This document shows positions 17,216 through 25,628 of a stretch of 63,573 bases of DNA, in pieces; positions within the stretch are counted from its first letter, which is position 1, and the number at the start of each line of letters is the position of its first letter. The stretch comes from an uncultured Mycobacterium sp. (lineage in GTDB: Bacteria; Actinomycetota; Actinomycetes; Mycobacteriales; Mycobacteriaceae): assembly GCA_900078375.1 (NCBI GenBank), contig FLQS01000032.1, positions 1-63,573 on the forward strand, given 5' to 3'. The position numbers and the translations under genes are program-made. The notes under the pieces were generated by a model. That model was not told the DNA's origin. It was given only the letters and a program-made list of their open reading frames with translations, and made no database searches.

Positions 17216-17225
17216 CGCCGAGGTC

Positions 17226-17912
17226 TCAGCCCTCCAGCTTGTAGCCCAGCCCGCGCACCGTGACCAGGTGCACCGGGTTGGCCGGGTCCGCTTCGATCTT
17301 CGACCGCAGCCGCTTGACGTGGACGTCGAGGGTCTTTGTGTCCCCGACGTAGTCCGCGCCCCAAACCCGGTCGATCAGCTGACCGCGGGTGAGCACCCGT
17401 CCGCTGTTGCGCATCAAGTACTCCAGCAGATCGAATTCCTTGAGCGGCAACGTAATCGGCTCGCCGTTGACCGTGACGACGTGACGCTCGACGTCCATGC
17501 GGACCGGGCCGGCCTCCAGGATGGCGTCGCCGATACCGGAGTCTTCGGTGTCACTGCCGCGGCGCAACACGGCGCGGATGCGGGCGATCAGCTCGCGCGC
17601 CGAGTACGGCTTGGTGACGTAGTCATCGGCACCGAGCTCCAGACCGACCACCTTGTCGATCTCGCTGTCGCGCGCGGTGACCATGATCACCGGCACGCTG
17701 GAGCGGGCGCGCAGCTGCTTACAGACATCGGTGCCGGTCATTCCCGGCAACATGAGATCCAGCAGCACGATGTCGGCTCCGGATCGGTCGAATTCAGCCA
17801 GGGCGGACGGGCCGTCGCCGACCACGGTGGCCTCGAATCCCTCCTTGCGGAGCAGGAAGGCCAATGGGTCGGCCAGCGATTCCTCGTCCTCCACAATCAA
17901 TACGTTGGTCAT
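17226..17912 (-). CDS. regX3: Two-component response regulator RegX3
   Basis: An OmpR/PhoB-type regulator of 228 residues. The receiver domain (1-118) has the acidic pocket ED at 9-10, phospho-acceptor Asp52 in VLLDLMLPG, Thr in MVTAR and Lys in TKPYS. The C-terminal winged helix (about 135-226) contains LPLKEFDLLEYLM and VHLVTVRGLGYKLEG. RegX3 activates phosphate-starvation genes in mycobacteria. Its ATG overlaps the senX3 stop by 4 bp (ATGA). The repeat-containing spacer known between these genes in M. tuberculosis is absent. Confidence 0.97.
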   Translation of the reverse strand: MTNVLIVEDEESLADPLAFLLRKEGFEATVVGDGPSALAEFDRSGADIVLLDLMLPGMTGTDVCKQLRARSSVPVIMVTARDSEIDKVVGLELGADDYVTKPYSARELIARIRAVLRRGSDTEDSGIGDAILEAGPVRMDVERHVVTVNGEPITLPLKEFDLLEYLMRNSGRVLTRGQLIDRVWGADYVGDTKTLDVHVKRLRSKIEADPANPVHLVTVRGLGYKLEG

Positions 17913-19117
17913 TGGCGTAGTGCCTCCTCGTCAATGGCCGATTGGTCGGCCGGTTCATCGTCTTCGTTGTTGGGATAGGCGGGAATGGACAGGGTGAACG
18001 TCGAGCCGGTTCCCGGCTGGCTCCACAGCCGGATACTGCCGTTGTGGTTGGCCGCCACGTGCTTGACGATGGCCAACCCCAGACCGGTGCCGCCGGTGGC
18101 ACGGGAGCGCGCTTTGTCGACCCGGAAGAATCGTTCGAACACCCGCTCCTGATCGGCGCGGGCGATACCGATTCCCCGGTCGGTGACTGAGATCTCGATG
18201 TTGTCGCCGCGACGACGGCGGCTGATCGACACCTTCGATCCATCCGGTGAGTACGCGATCGCGTTGGAGATCAGGTTCGCCAGCGCGGTGACCAACAACG
18301 ACTGGTCGCCCAACACCCGGAACCCGCTCGGCGCGTCGGTGGTCACCTTGATATCGGCGTTGTCGGCCGCCACCTTGTGGCGTGAAATAGCCTCACTGAC
18401 AACGGAATCCACGTCGACGCCAGCCAGGTCCGGCAGGGGCTCGGCGCCCTGCAGACGGGACAACTCGATCAGCTCATGGACCATATTGGCCAGCCGCTGG
18501 GACTCGGTGAGGATCTTGCGGCTGAAGTGCTGCACGGTCTCGGGGTCTCCGGCCGACTCCAGCAATGCCTCGGCCAGCACGCCCATCGCGGCGACCGGTG
18601 TCTTGAGTTCGTGGCTGACGTTGGCCACGAAATCACGCCGGCTGGCCTCCATGCGAGCCTGCTCAGACTGGTCGTCGACGTAGACCACGGCGAATCGCGG
18701 ATCCTGCTTGCTCAGCAGCCGAACATGCCCGCGCACCGACAACCCCGAGCGACCGGGAGCGGCCCGCTGCGGCTGCTGCGACAGGTCGACCTCGACGCCC
18801 TCGCCGGTGGCCAGCACGCGCTGGGCCGCGCTCCAGGCGCGCTCGTCGAGCTGCCGGTCACGCACGAGGCCCAGCTCGGTGGCCCGGTCGTTGACGAACA
18901 CCACGTCGCGATGCGAGTCGACGACCACCATGCCGATCGGGGCCAGCGACACCACGTGCTGCAACATCTGCGAGACGGTGATCCCGGCTTCGGTGATGGC
19001 GCGGCGCTGCCTGCGTTCCATGATCCGTGGGGTGAGTGCGGCCCCGATTCCGAAACCGAGACCCAGCGCTACCAGCGCCGCGACGGTGGCCGATAGTGCC
19101 ACCGCGACAACACTCAC
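17909..19117 (-). CDS. senX3: Sensor histidine kinase SenX3
   Basis: A 402-residue kinase. A hydrophobic N-terminal segment (about 5-30) is followed by a PAS-like region (about 55-150), the HisKA domain with phospho-acceptor His169 in NVSHELKTPVAAM, and the HATPase domain with an N box (ALANLISNAIAYSP), DRGIGIA and GGTGLGLAIVKH. It senses phosphate limitation with RegX3 as partner. GTG at 19117 is preferred over an in-frame TTG at 19123. The 134-bp upstream region (19118-19251) contains one GTTCACC heptamer close to the start, which resembles half of a RegX3 box. Confidence 0.96.
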   Translation of the reverse strand: MSVVAVALSATVAALVALGLGFGIGAALTPRIMERRQRRAITEAGITVSQMLQHVVSLAPIGMVVVDSHRDVVFVNDRATELGLVRDRQLDERAWSAAQRVLATGEGVEVDLSQQPQRAAPGRSGLSVRGHVRLLSKQDPRFAVVYVDDQSEQARMEASRRDFVANVSHELKTPVAAMGVLAEALLESAGDPETVQHFSRKILTESQRLANMVHELIELSRLQGAEPLPDLAGVDVDSVVSEAISRHKVAADNADIKVTTDAPSGFRVLGDQSLLVTALANLISNAIAYSPDGSKVSISRRRRGDNIEISVTDRGIGIARADQERVFERFFRVDKARSRATGGTGLGLAIVKHVAANHNGSIRLWSQPGTGSTFTLSIPAYPNNEDDEPADQSAIDEEALRQ

Positions 19118-19251
19118 ACGCAAAGCGTACGCATTGGGTGAACGTCATCCCAGCAGCGTGCGGCTAAATCGGGCTACGTCACACAGTTGGCGCGCATGTA
19201 TTCCGCCGCCGTTTACCCGGCGTTTGCCAAACCGGGCCGGCAATTGACCGC

Positions 19252-20001
19252 CTACTTGGCGCCCTGGCTGGCGACCGCGGCAGCACCTGCGGCGGCGGCC
19301 TCGGGGTCCAGGTAGGTACCGCCGGCCACCAGCGGTTGCAGGTCGGCATCCAGGTCGTAGCGCAGCGGGATGCCGGTCGGGATGTTCAGGCCCACTACGT
19401 CGGCGTCGGACATGCCGTCCAGGTACTTCACCAGTGCACGCAGCGAGTTGCCATGTGCGACCACCAGCACGGTCTTACCGGCCTGCAGGTCCGGGACGAT
19501 CGTCTCGGTGAAATACGGGACGAAGCGGGCGACGACGTCGGCCAGGCATTCGGTCAGCGGGCCCCCGCCGATGTCGGCGTAGCGCGGGTCGGTGTCCTGG
19601 CTGTAGGTGCTGCCCGGCTCGATCGGCGGCGGCGGCGTGTCGTAGCTGCGCCGCCACAGCATGAACTGCTCCTCGCCGTACTTCGCCTTCGTCTCGGCCT
19701 TGTCGAGGCCCTGCAGCGCGCCGTAGTGCCGCTCGTTGAGGCGCCAGTCGCGGCGCACCGGGATCCACAGCCGGTCGGCGGCATCCAACGCCAAGTGTGC
19801 GGTGGTGATCGCGCGCCGCAGCAGCGAGGTGTAGAGGACGTCGGGCAGCAGGCCCTGCTCGGCCATCAGCTTGCCGCCGCGGGTTGCCTCCTGCCTGCCG
19901 AGGTCAGTGAGGTCAACGTCCACCCAGCCGGTGAACTGGTTCGACTTGTTCCATTCGCTCTGGCCATGGCGCAGCAGGACCAACGTGGCGGTGTCTCCCA
20001 T
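19252..20001 (-). CDS. gpmA: 2,3-bisphosphoglycerate-dependent phosphoglycerate mutase
   Basis: Converts 3- and 2-phosphoglycerate in glycolysis. The 249-residue protein begins MGDTATLVLLRHGQSEWN, with phospho-histidine His12, and contains RRAITTAHLAL, the family ERHYG motif (LNERHYGALQG) and the second histidine in VVAHGNSLRAL. The tail is Ala-rich. The start is the ATG at 20001, 25 bp after the YbjN-like stop. It is named gpm1 in M. tuberculosis. Confidence 0.96.
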   Translation of the reverse strand: MGDTATLVLLRHGQSEWNKSNQFTGWVDVDLTDLGRQEATRGGKLMAEQGLLPDVLYTSLLRRAITTAHLALDAADRLWIPVRRDWRLNERHYGALQGLDKAETKAKYGEEQFMLWRRSYDTPPPPIEPGSTYSQDTDPRYADIGGGPLTECLADVVARFVPYFTETIVPDLQAGKTVLVVAHGNSLRALVKYLDGMSDADVVGLNIPTGIPLRYDLDADLQPLVAGGTYLDPEAAAAGAAAVASQGAK

Positions 20002-20026
20002 GCCCGAAATCTTCTCACGCCCACGG

Positions 20027-20569
20027 TCAGTGGTCGCGGCCGTTCCCGTCTGCCTCTGCATCGTCGTCTTCGTCGATCAGATGCTCGAAGGCCTCAAGAT
20101 TCTTCACCGATTCCCCGCGCGACACCCGCCACGCCCACTCCTTCTGGATGGACGACTTGAAGCCCAGCTCGAGCAGGGTGTTGAAGTCGGTGTCGACGGC
20201 CTCGAGCACCTGCCCGAGCACCCGGTCGAGCTCGTCGGCGGTCACCGATTCCAGTGCCATCCGCCCGACCAGATAGATGTCGCCGGTGTTGTCCAGCGTG
20301 TAGGCCACACCGTAGAGCCTGCGGTTGCGTTTGAGCAGGAATCGGTAGACCCCCTGGTGGTTCTCATCGGGCTGGCGGCAGACGAACGCCTCGACCCGCA
20401 CCGAATGCTCACCGATGCTCAGCAGGGTGTTGGTCTTGAGCTTGCGCTCCCCCGGCAGTTCGACGATCAGCCCTGGTAGCCCGCCGTGGGCGCCTTCGTG
20501 GCGGCTGTAGACCAGGCCGTGCTCGGTCAGCGTGTCCTCGATGACCTGCTGAACACTCGTTTGACTCAT
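20027..20569 (-). CDS. YbjN domain-containing protein
   Basis: A 180-residue soluble protein of the YbjN type (Rv0487 position). The fold resembles type III secretion chaperones, and YbjN proteins are sometimes linked to stress signalling. Conserved-looking parts include TLTEHGLVYSRHEGAHGG and DNTGDIYLVGRM. The C-terminus is acidic (DEDDDAEADG). The ATG overlaps the mshA stop by 4 bp, so it is coupled to mycothiol synthesis gene mshA. Function is unknown. Confidence 0.86.
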   Translation of the reverse strand: MSQTSVQQVIEDTLTEHGLVYSRHEGAHGGLPGLIVELPGERKLKTNTLLSIGEHSVRVEAFVCRQPDENHQGVYRFLLKRNRRLYGVAYTLDNTGDIYLVGRMALESVTADELDRVLGQVLEAVDTDFNTLLELGFKSSIQKEWAWRVSRGESVKNLEAFEHLIDEDDDAEADGNGRDH

Positions 20570-21903
20570 GCCCGCACGCCGCGCCGCATCGACCAGCGCC
20601 TGCCGTTGCGCCGGGCCAGCGCGTCACCGGCCACGCGGCGGCGCCGGGCGCCGGCATAGTCGGTGATCGCCTGGCCATAGCTGGCCAGCAGTCCGTCGAC
20701 GGTGTTGGCCCAGGAGAAGCGCTGCGCGTGCGCCACCGCGGCGCGGCTGAGCTCATCCTGGTCGCGCCGCAGCTGCCCGGCGATCGCGTCGGCCCACCGA
20801 GCGGGGTCATGGCTGGACACCAGCGCCCCACTGACACCGTCGGCCACGGCAACGGGCAGCCCGCCCACCGCCGCGGCCACCACCGGCGTGCCGCAGGCCT
20901 GCGCCTCGACCGCGACCAGTCCGAAGGATTCCGAATAGCTGGGCACCGCAACCAGATCGGCGGCCCGATAGACGTTCACCAATTGCTCGCGCGACTGCGG
21001 AGGAAGGAATGTCACCCGATCTGCGATACCCAATTCGGCGGCAAGACCCACCAAGACGTCGGGTGCCGCCAGCCCACTGCCGGACGGACCGCCGGCGACC
21101 AGCACCCGCACACCGGGCAGCTGGGCCGCCGCACGCAACAGCACATCGGGCGCCTTCAGGGGCTGGATACGTCCGACGAAGGCCACCACCTGCTCGTCGG
21201 GCCGCAAGCCGAGCGCAGCCCGCGCGACGCGCCGGTCACCGGGAGTGAACGTCTCCAGATCGACGCCGGGGTACACCACGTCGATCCGCCGCGGGTCGGC
21301 ATTGTGCAGCGAAATCAATTGGCGGGCTTCATCTTCGGTGTTGACCACCAGCCGGTCGGCCTCGTCGACCACTTGCTGTTCACCCACCGCGCGCAGCGGT
21401 GGTTCCGGCGAGTCACCGTCGGCCAGGGCGGCATTTTTCACCGCGGCCAACGTGTGGGCGGTGTGTACCAGCGGCACGGTCCAGCGGTCGCGGGCCAGCC
21501 AGCCGACCTGACCCGACAGCCAGTAGTGCGAATGCACGATGTCGTAGTAGCCCGGCTCATGGTTGGCCTCGGCGCGCAGCACGCCTGCGGTGAACGCACA
21601 CAGCTGAGTCGGCAAGTCGTACTTGTCGAGTCCCTCGAAGGGGCCTGCGACGACGTTGCGCACCAGGACTCCGGGGGCGATCGGCACCAGCGGCTGGTCC
21701 GACGACGACGTCGCCCGGGTGAAGATCTCCACCTCGACCCCGCGCCGGGCCATGTGCAGTGCGGTCTGCAGCACGTAGACGTTCATCCCGCCGGCATCGC
21801 CGGTGCCGGGCTGGGCCAGCGGCGAGGTGTGTACCGACAACACCGCTACCCGACGCGGCATGCCATCGGTCGAACTGTCAGTCAGCTCCCGGGCGTGCCG
21901 CAC
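20566..21903 (-). CDS. mshA: D-inositol-3-phosphate glycosyltransferase
   Basis: MshA joins N-acetylglucosamine from UDP-GlcNAc to inositol-3-phosphate, the first step of mycothiol synthesis. The 445-residue GT4 protein has VHTSPLAQPGTGDAGGMNVY near residue 22, the FVGRIQPLKAPD nucleotide region, and the E-x7-E motif in PSYSESFGLVAVEAQACG. The GTG start at 21903 is chosen. A later ATG at 21861 (MPRRVAVLSVHTS) would also keep the whole domain. The ROK-family gene lies 10 bp upstream on the same strand. Confidence 0.95.
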   Translation of the reverse strand: MRHARELTDSSTDGMPRRVAVLSVHTSPLAQPGTGDAGGMNVYVLQTALHMARRGVEVEIFTRATSSSDQPLVPIAPGVLVRNVVAGPFEGLDKYDLPTQLCAFTAGVLRAEANHEPGYYDIVHSHYWLSGQVGWLARDRWTVPLVHTAHTLAAVKNAALADGDSPEPPLRAVGEQQVVDEADRLVVNTEDEARQLISLHNADPRRIDVVYPGVDLETFTPGDRRVARAALGLRPDEQVVAFVGRIQPLKAPDVLLRAAAQLPGVRVLVAGGPSGSGLAAPDVLVGLAAELGIADRVTFLPPQSREQLVNVYRAADLVAVPSYSESFGLVAVEAQACGTPVVAAAVGGLPVAVADGVSGALVSSHDPARWADAIAGQLRRDQDELSRAAVAHAQRFSWANTVDGLLASYGQAITDYAGARRRRVAGDALARRNGRRWSMRRGVRA

Positions 21904-21913
21904 GCCTCCATCT

Positions 21914-23221
21914 TTACACCGCGGCTTCGCGGCGGTTCTGCGCCCGTCGCAATGCGCCGATCGGGTCGGCGTACAGCCCACCGAGCGACACGATGCCGGC
22001 ACCGGCTTCCTGCACCCGGTTACCGAACGCGGTCACCCGGATGTCGCGGGTCGGTAGTACCGAACGCTCGGCGAACGCCGCCTCGACCGCCTGCATGCCT
22101 TCGGGATACTCGGTGAACGCCTGGCCCCCGACGACCAGGTCGTCGGGATTGAGCATGTCGCGCAGCAGCGCAACCGCACCGCCAAGGACACGGGCGCGTT
22201 CGGCCAGCAGCTCCTGGGCACCGAGCGCGGCGGGGGCGTCACCCTGCCGGGCGGTGCGCAGCAGGGTGGCCATCGAGGCGCCGGGGCCGGAGGCGGGCAC
22301 GATGCCGCGCTTGCGGGCGGCGGTCAGCACAGCCTCGTCGCTGACCGTCGACTCCAGTTGTCCACTGCCGCCGAGCAGTTCGGAAACCACGGGCAGGGCG
22401 GCGATGGTGCCCGGGCCACTGGACGGGCTGTGCACCCGCCCGCCGATCACCAGCGCGAAACCGACCGTCTCACGGGCGTAGACGTACAGGCTGCTCGATG
22501 TCGGGGCCGGCGGTCGCCGCAGCCCGAGCAGAACCTCGGCGCCCGCCATCGCGTCCACGTGGGAAGCCACCGATACCGGCAGCCCCAACGCCTCGGCAAG
22601 CACCGGTCCGACCGGAGCCTGCGCCCAGCCCAGGCGGCTGTGGTCGACGTGGCCGGTGACACCGTCGACCACACCACCGATTGCGACGCCGACCCACAGC
22701 GGGCGGCGGCGATGCCAGCGGCTCAGGTAGCGGCGGGCGCTGCCGGCCAGCGAGGCCAGTGCGGCAGCCTGTCCGCCCCTCGGTGTCGGGGTCTCGACGG
22801 CGTCGAGGGTGCGGCCGAGCAAGTCGGTCGCGACGATGTTGGTGGTGCGCGCGCCGATGTGGACCCCGAGGGTCAGGAACGGCTCATGGTTGACCTCGAC
22901 GGGAACACGCGGGCGACCGATCGCACCGGATACGGCGAGGTCGGCGCGCTCACGGAGGATGCCCGCGTCCAGCAGTGCGGTGACCTGGCGGTTGACTGTG
23001 GCGATCGACAGGTTGGTGACCTGCGCGATCACATCCCGGCCGATGGGGCCGCGCTGGCGGACCGCCGCGAACACCGACGCGGCGGCGGCGTCGGGGATCC
23101 GCAGTGACGGCGCCACGATGTGGTGGCGGGTTCGCAACGGGCGCGGACGGGCTCCGACGCGGGCCGCGTCATGGGCGGAAGTGCGGGCCGGGTCATGGGA
23201 GGAAAGAGCGACGGTACGCAT
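21914..23221 (-). CDS. ROK family transcriptional regulator
   Basis: A 435-residue protein (Rv0485 position). Residues about 45-110 form a MarR-like winged helix (GRDVIAQVTNLSIATVNRQV). Residues about 120-420 form the ROK sugar-kinase-like ASKHA domain (LGVHIGARTTNIVATDLLG, VGVAIGGVVDG). The ROK zinc-binding cysteine motif is not evident, so it may not bind zinc or phosphorylate sugars. A good ribosome-binding sequence (AGAAGGA) precedes the ATG at 23221. It probably regulates itself and the divergent SDR gene through the 195-bp intergenic region. Confidence 0.9.
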   Translation of the reverse strand: MRTVALSSHDPARTSAHDAARVGARPRPLRTRHHIVAPSLRIPDAAAASVFAAVRQRGPIGRDVIAQVTNLSIATVNRQVTALLDAGILRERADLAVSGAIGRPRVPVEVNHEPFLTLGVHIGARTTNIVATDLLGRTLDAVETPTPRGGQAAALASLAGSARRYLSRWHRRRPLWVGVAIGGVVDGVTGHVDHSRLGWAQAPVGPVLAEALGLPVSVASHVDAMAGAEVLLGLRRPPAPTSSSLYVYARETVGFALVIGGRVHSPSSGPGTIAALPVVSELLGGSGQLESTVSDEAVLTAARKRGIVPASGPGASMATLLRTARQGDAPAALGAQELLAERARVLGGAVALLRDMLNPDDLVVGGQAFTEYPEGMQAVEAAFAERSVLPTRDIRVTAFGNRVQEAGAGIVSLGGLYADPIGALRRAQNRREAAV

Positions 23222-23253
23222 AGGGGGTGTCCTTCTCGAGTCGGATTGGGGGC

Positions 23254-23337
23254 CTATGCCACACCTGCGACGTGAGCGGGACGAGAAGAAGGATGTCCGG
23301 GTCGGGTCAGGCGCAGCGAATCGCGTGACAACAACAC
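23254..23337 (-). CDS. Candidate 27-aa leader peptide upstream of the ROK gene
   Basis: A GTG-started frame of 27 codons begins VLLSRDSLRLTRPGHP and ends HVAGVA, stopping 32 bp before the ROK gene start. It is rich in Arg, Ser and Pro. It has no clear ribosome-binding sequence but could be translated from a leaderless transcript, which is common in mycobacteria. It could equally be chance; no family is recognised. Confidence 0.3.
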   Translation of the reverse strand: MLLSRDSLRLTRPGHPSSRPAHVAGVA

Positions 23338-23348
23338 GCGGTGCGCGC

Positions 23349-23364
23349 GACCAGAGAACTGGTC
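23349..23364. promoter_or_regulatory. Inverted repeat GACCAG-AGAA-CTGGTC in the ROK/SDR intergenic region
   Basis: A perfect 6-bp inverted repeat with a 4-nt spacer lies centrally between the divergent ROK regulator and SDR genes. ROK regulators bind inverted repeats, so this is a candidate operator for the adjacent regulator. The inference rests on symmetry and position only. Confidence 0.45.
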
Positions 23365-23416
23365 AGACCGAAACGGATCACGGGGAGAACTTAGCACAGT
23401 TACTAGAGTTGGAACG

Positions 23417-24166
23417 ATGACAACTCCAGATGCCCATTCCCGCGTAGCGGTGGTCACCGGCGCCAGCTCCGGCATCGGCGAGGCGACCGCCAGAACCCTT
23501 GCCGCCCTTGGGTTTCACGTCGTGGCGGCCGCCCGGCGGGCGGATCGCCTGCAGCGGCTGGCCAACGAAATCGGCGGAACCGCCGTTGTGGCCGACGTCA
23601 CAGACGAAGCCGACGTCGAAGCCCTGGCGGCCGGCCTGCCCCGGGTCGACGTGTTGGTGAACAATGCCGGCGGCGCCCGCGGGCTGGAACCGATCGCTGA
23701 AGCAGACCTCGACAACTGGCGCTGGATGTGGGAGACCAACGTCGTCGGGACCCTACGGGTGACAAGGGCATTGCTGCCCAAGCTCGTCGAATCCGGCAAC
23801 GGACTGATCGTCACCGTCACCTCGATCGCGGCACTCGAGGTCTACGACGGCGGCGGCGGCTACACCGCCGCCAAACATGCCCAGGGCGCGCTGCACCGGA
23901 CACTGCGCGGCGAGCTGCTCGGAAAACCGGTGCGGCTCACCGAGATTGCGCCCGGAGCGGTGGAGACGGAGTTCTCCCTGGCGCGCTTCGGCGGTGACGA
24001 GCAACGCGCCGCGAAGGTCTATTCCGGGATCACGCCGCTGGTGGCCGCCGACGTCGCCGAGGTGATCGGCTTCGTCGCCTCCCGCCCTCCGCACGTCAAC
24101 CTCGACCAGATCGTCATCCGGCCCAGGGATCAGGCCAGCGCCAGCCGGTTCAGCCGCCGGTCGTAG
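23417..24166 (+). CDS. Short-chain dehydrogenase/reductase
   Basis: A classical SDR of 249 residues (Rv0484c position). It has the cofactor motif TGASSGIG near residue 15, the structural NNAG motif, and the catalytic Ser plus YTAAK (Tyr-x-x-x-Lys). AAARRADR after beta-2 favours NADP(H). The substrate is unknown. ATG at 23417. The stop lies 17 bp inside the 3' end of the convergent L,D-transpeptidase gene. Confidence 0.9.
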   Translation: MTTPDAHSRVAVVTGASSGIGEATARTLAALGFHVVAAARRADRLQRLANEIGGTAVVADVTDEADVEALAAGLPRVDVLVNNAGGARGLEPIAEADLDNWRWMWETNVVGTLRVTRALLPKLVESGNGLIVTVTSIAALEVYDGGGGYTAAKHAQGALHRTLRGELLGKPVRLTEIAPGAVETEFSLARFGGDEQRAAKVYSGITPLVAADVAEVIGFVASRPPHVNLDQIVIRPRDQASASRFSRRS

Positions 24167-25550
24167 CCGTCCGCGTCGTCGTCGGGCTCGACGTTGTCCC
24201 AGTCGCCGTCTCACTCGACGTCGTCGTGGGACTGGTCGATGTCGTCGTCGGTGTCGTCGTGGTCGTGGTGGTGGGTGTGCCCGACAGCGTCGGCGCATCG
24301 GTCGGGGTGGCCGGCGCGCTGCTGGGGATGCTGGTCTGCGGTTGCGTGTCGGACAGCGCCGACATGGCCTTCCACTCGTTCCAGTCCACCGCCCAGTCCC
24401 AGATGTCGCCGTCGGCGTAGGACAGCTGGATCGAGGTCCCGGTCACCTCGACTGGGTCGCCGTAGACCGCGGTGCCGAAATACTGCTCGGCGTCGCCGGT
24501 GGACAGGTTGATGCAGCCGTTGGTGACGTTGGTGTTGCCCTGTGCACCCGACGAGGCCGGGTTGGCGTGGATGAACTCGCCGTTGTTGGAGATCCGCACC
24601 GCCCAACGCTCATGAACGTTGCTGTAGCCCGCGGCCTGGTTGGTCATGTAGAAGTCGGCGTACTTCTCGCTGACGACGTGAATACCGCTGCGGGTGACGT
24701 TGCGGGGCTGGTCGGCCTCGCCGTAGCTGCACGGGAAATCCATGGTGACGCCCTCGTCGGTGATCACCTGGATGCGGTGCGAGGTGGCATCGGCCTTGAC
24801 GACTTGGCGGCGGCCGATGTCGAAGTCCAGCGTCGAGTCGGCTGCGCCGTAGGCGTCCTGGCCGAACTTCACGCCGTAGAGGCGAGCGTCGACATGGACC
24901 TTGGTTCCGGCGGGGTAGTAGTCCCGGGTCCGGTAGTGCACCCGCGAACCGCCCACCTCGTCGGGCAGCCAGGCCCAGCTGCCCTCGACCGGCGGGGTCG
25001 TGGTGACGGTCAACGCCTTCTCCACATCGGGCCTGTGCTCGTCGTCGATCGCGGCGTCGAACTGCAGGATGATCGGCACCGCCACCCCGACGGTCTGCCC
25101 GTCGGACAGCTGGAACTGGCCGTTGACCTTCGTGGTCGGGTCGACGGTCGTGAACGACGCGGCGACGGGCAGGGCGTTCCCGTCGCGCCCGACCGCTGAA
25201 CCTGCCCAGGTGTAGGAGGCGCCGTAGCCCAACGGCTCGGTGACGGTGAAGGCGGTGCGGTCACGGTTGAGGACCCCGGCGACGGGCTTGCCGTCGGCAT
25301 TGGTCAGGGCCACGTGCTGTAACCAGCCGTCTTTGATCTGGAGGCTGGCCGCAGTCGTCGGGAGAACGTCCTTGGCGTCGTTGGACGGGGTGAAGTTCAG
25401 CGACGGCTTGGGCGGCGGCCCCGACGCCACGGTCTGTTTGCCGGACACCTTGTCACACGCGGCCAGAGCAGTGGGGGCGGCCACACCGAGGAACAGCGCT
25501 GTCAACGCGCGTCGCCGATTGATCGGCGGCAGTCGGTCGGCTGGGCTCAC
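24150..25550 (-). CDS. lprQ: L,D-transpeptidase lipoprotein (LprQ type)
   Basis: The enzyme forms 3-3 cross-links in peptidoglycan. The 466-residue protein starts with a twin-arginine-like signal (NRRRALTALFLG) ending in a lipobox LAAC (Cys32), so it is a probable Tat-exported lipoprotein. Ig-like domains follow. The YkuD catalytic domain has FIHANPASSGAQG and the active-site cysteine in VTNGCINLS. The tail of about 50 residues after residue 415 is almost only Thr, Ser and Pro, much longer than the short tail I recall in Rv0483. GTG at 25550 is preferred; an in-frame TTG lies at 25589. Its 3' end overlaps the convergent SDR gene by 17 bp. Confidence 0.9.
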   Translation of the reverse strand: MSPADRLPPINRRRALTALFLGVAAPTALAACDKVSGKQTVASGPPPKPSLNFTPSNDAKDVLPTTAASLQIKDGWLQHVALTNADGKPVAGVLNRDRTAFTVTEPLGYGASYTWAGSAVGRDGNALPVAASFTTVDPTTKVNGQFQLSDGQTVGVAVPIILQFDAAIDDEHRPDVEKALTVTTTPPVEGSWAWLPDEVGGSRVHYRTRDYYPAGTKVHVDARLYGVKFGQDAYGAADSTLDFDIGRRQVVKADATSHRIQVITDEGVTMDFPCSYGEADQPRNVTRSGIHVVSEKYADFYMTNQAAGYSNVHERWAVRISNNGEFIHANPASSGAQGNTNVTNGCINLSTGDAEQYFGTAVYGDPVEVTGTSIQLSYADGDIWDWAVDWNEWKAMSALSDTQPQTSIPSSAPATPTDAPTLSGTPTTTTTTTPTTTSTSPTTTSSETATGTTSSPTTTRTATTGG

Positions 25551-25628
25551 GTCAATCCAAGATACGGAACCCAGCCGCCGTGCTGCCAATTGACGAGGTG
25601 TGTTAAGGCCTCACCCAGCCCGAATACG

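Noticed and set aside
19118..19251. A RegX3 box in front of senX3.
   Set aside because: Only one GTTCACC heptamer is visible; the expected second half-site at proper spacing is not, so I do not list it as a site.
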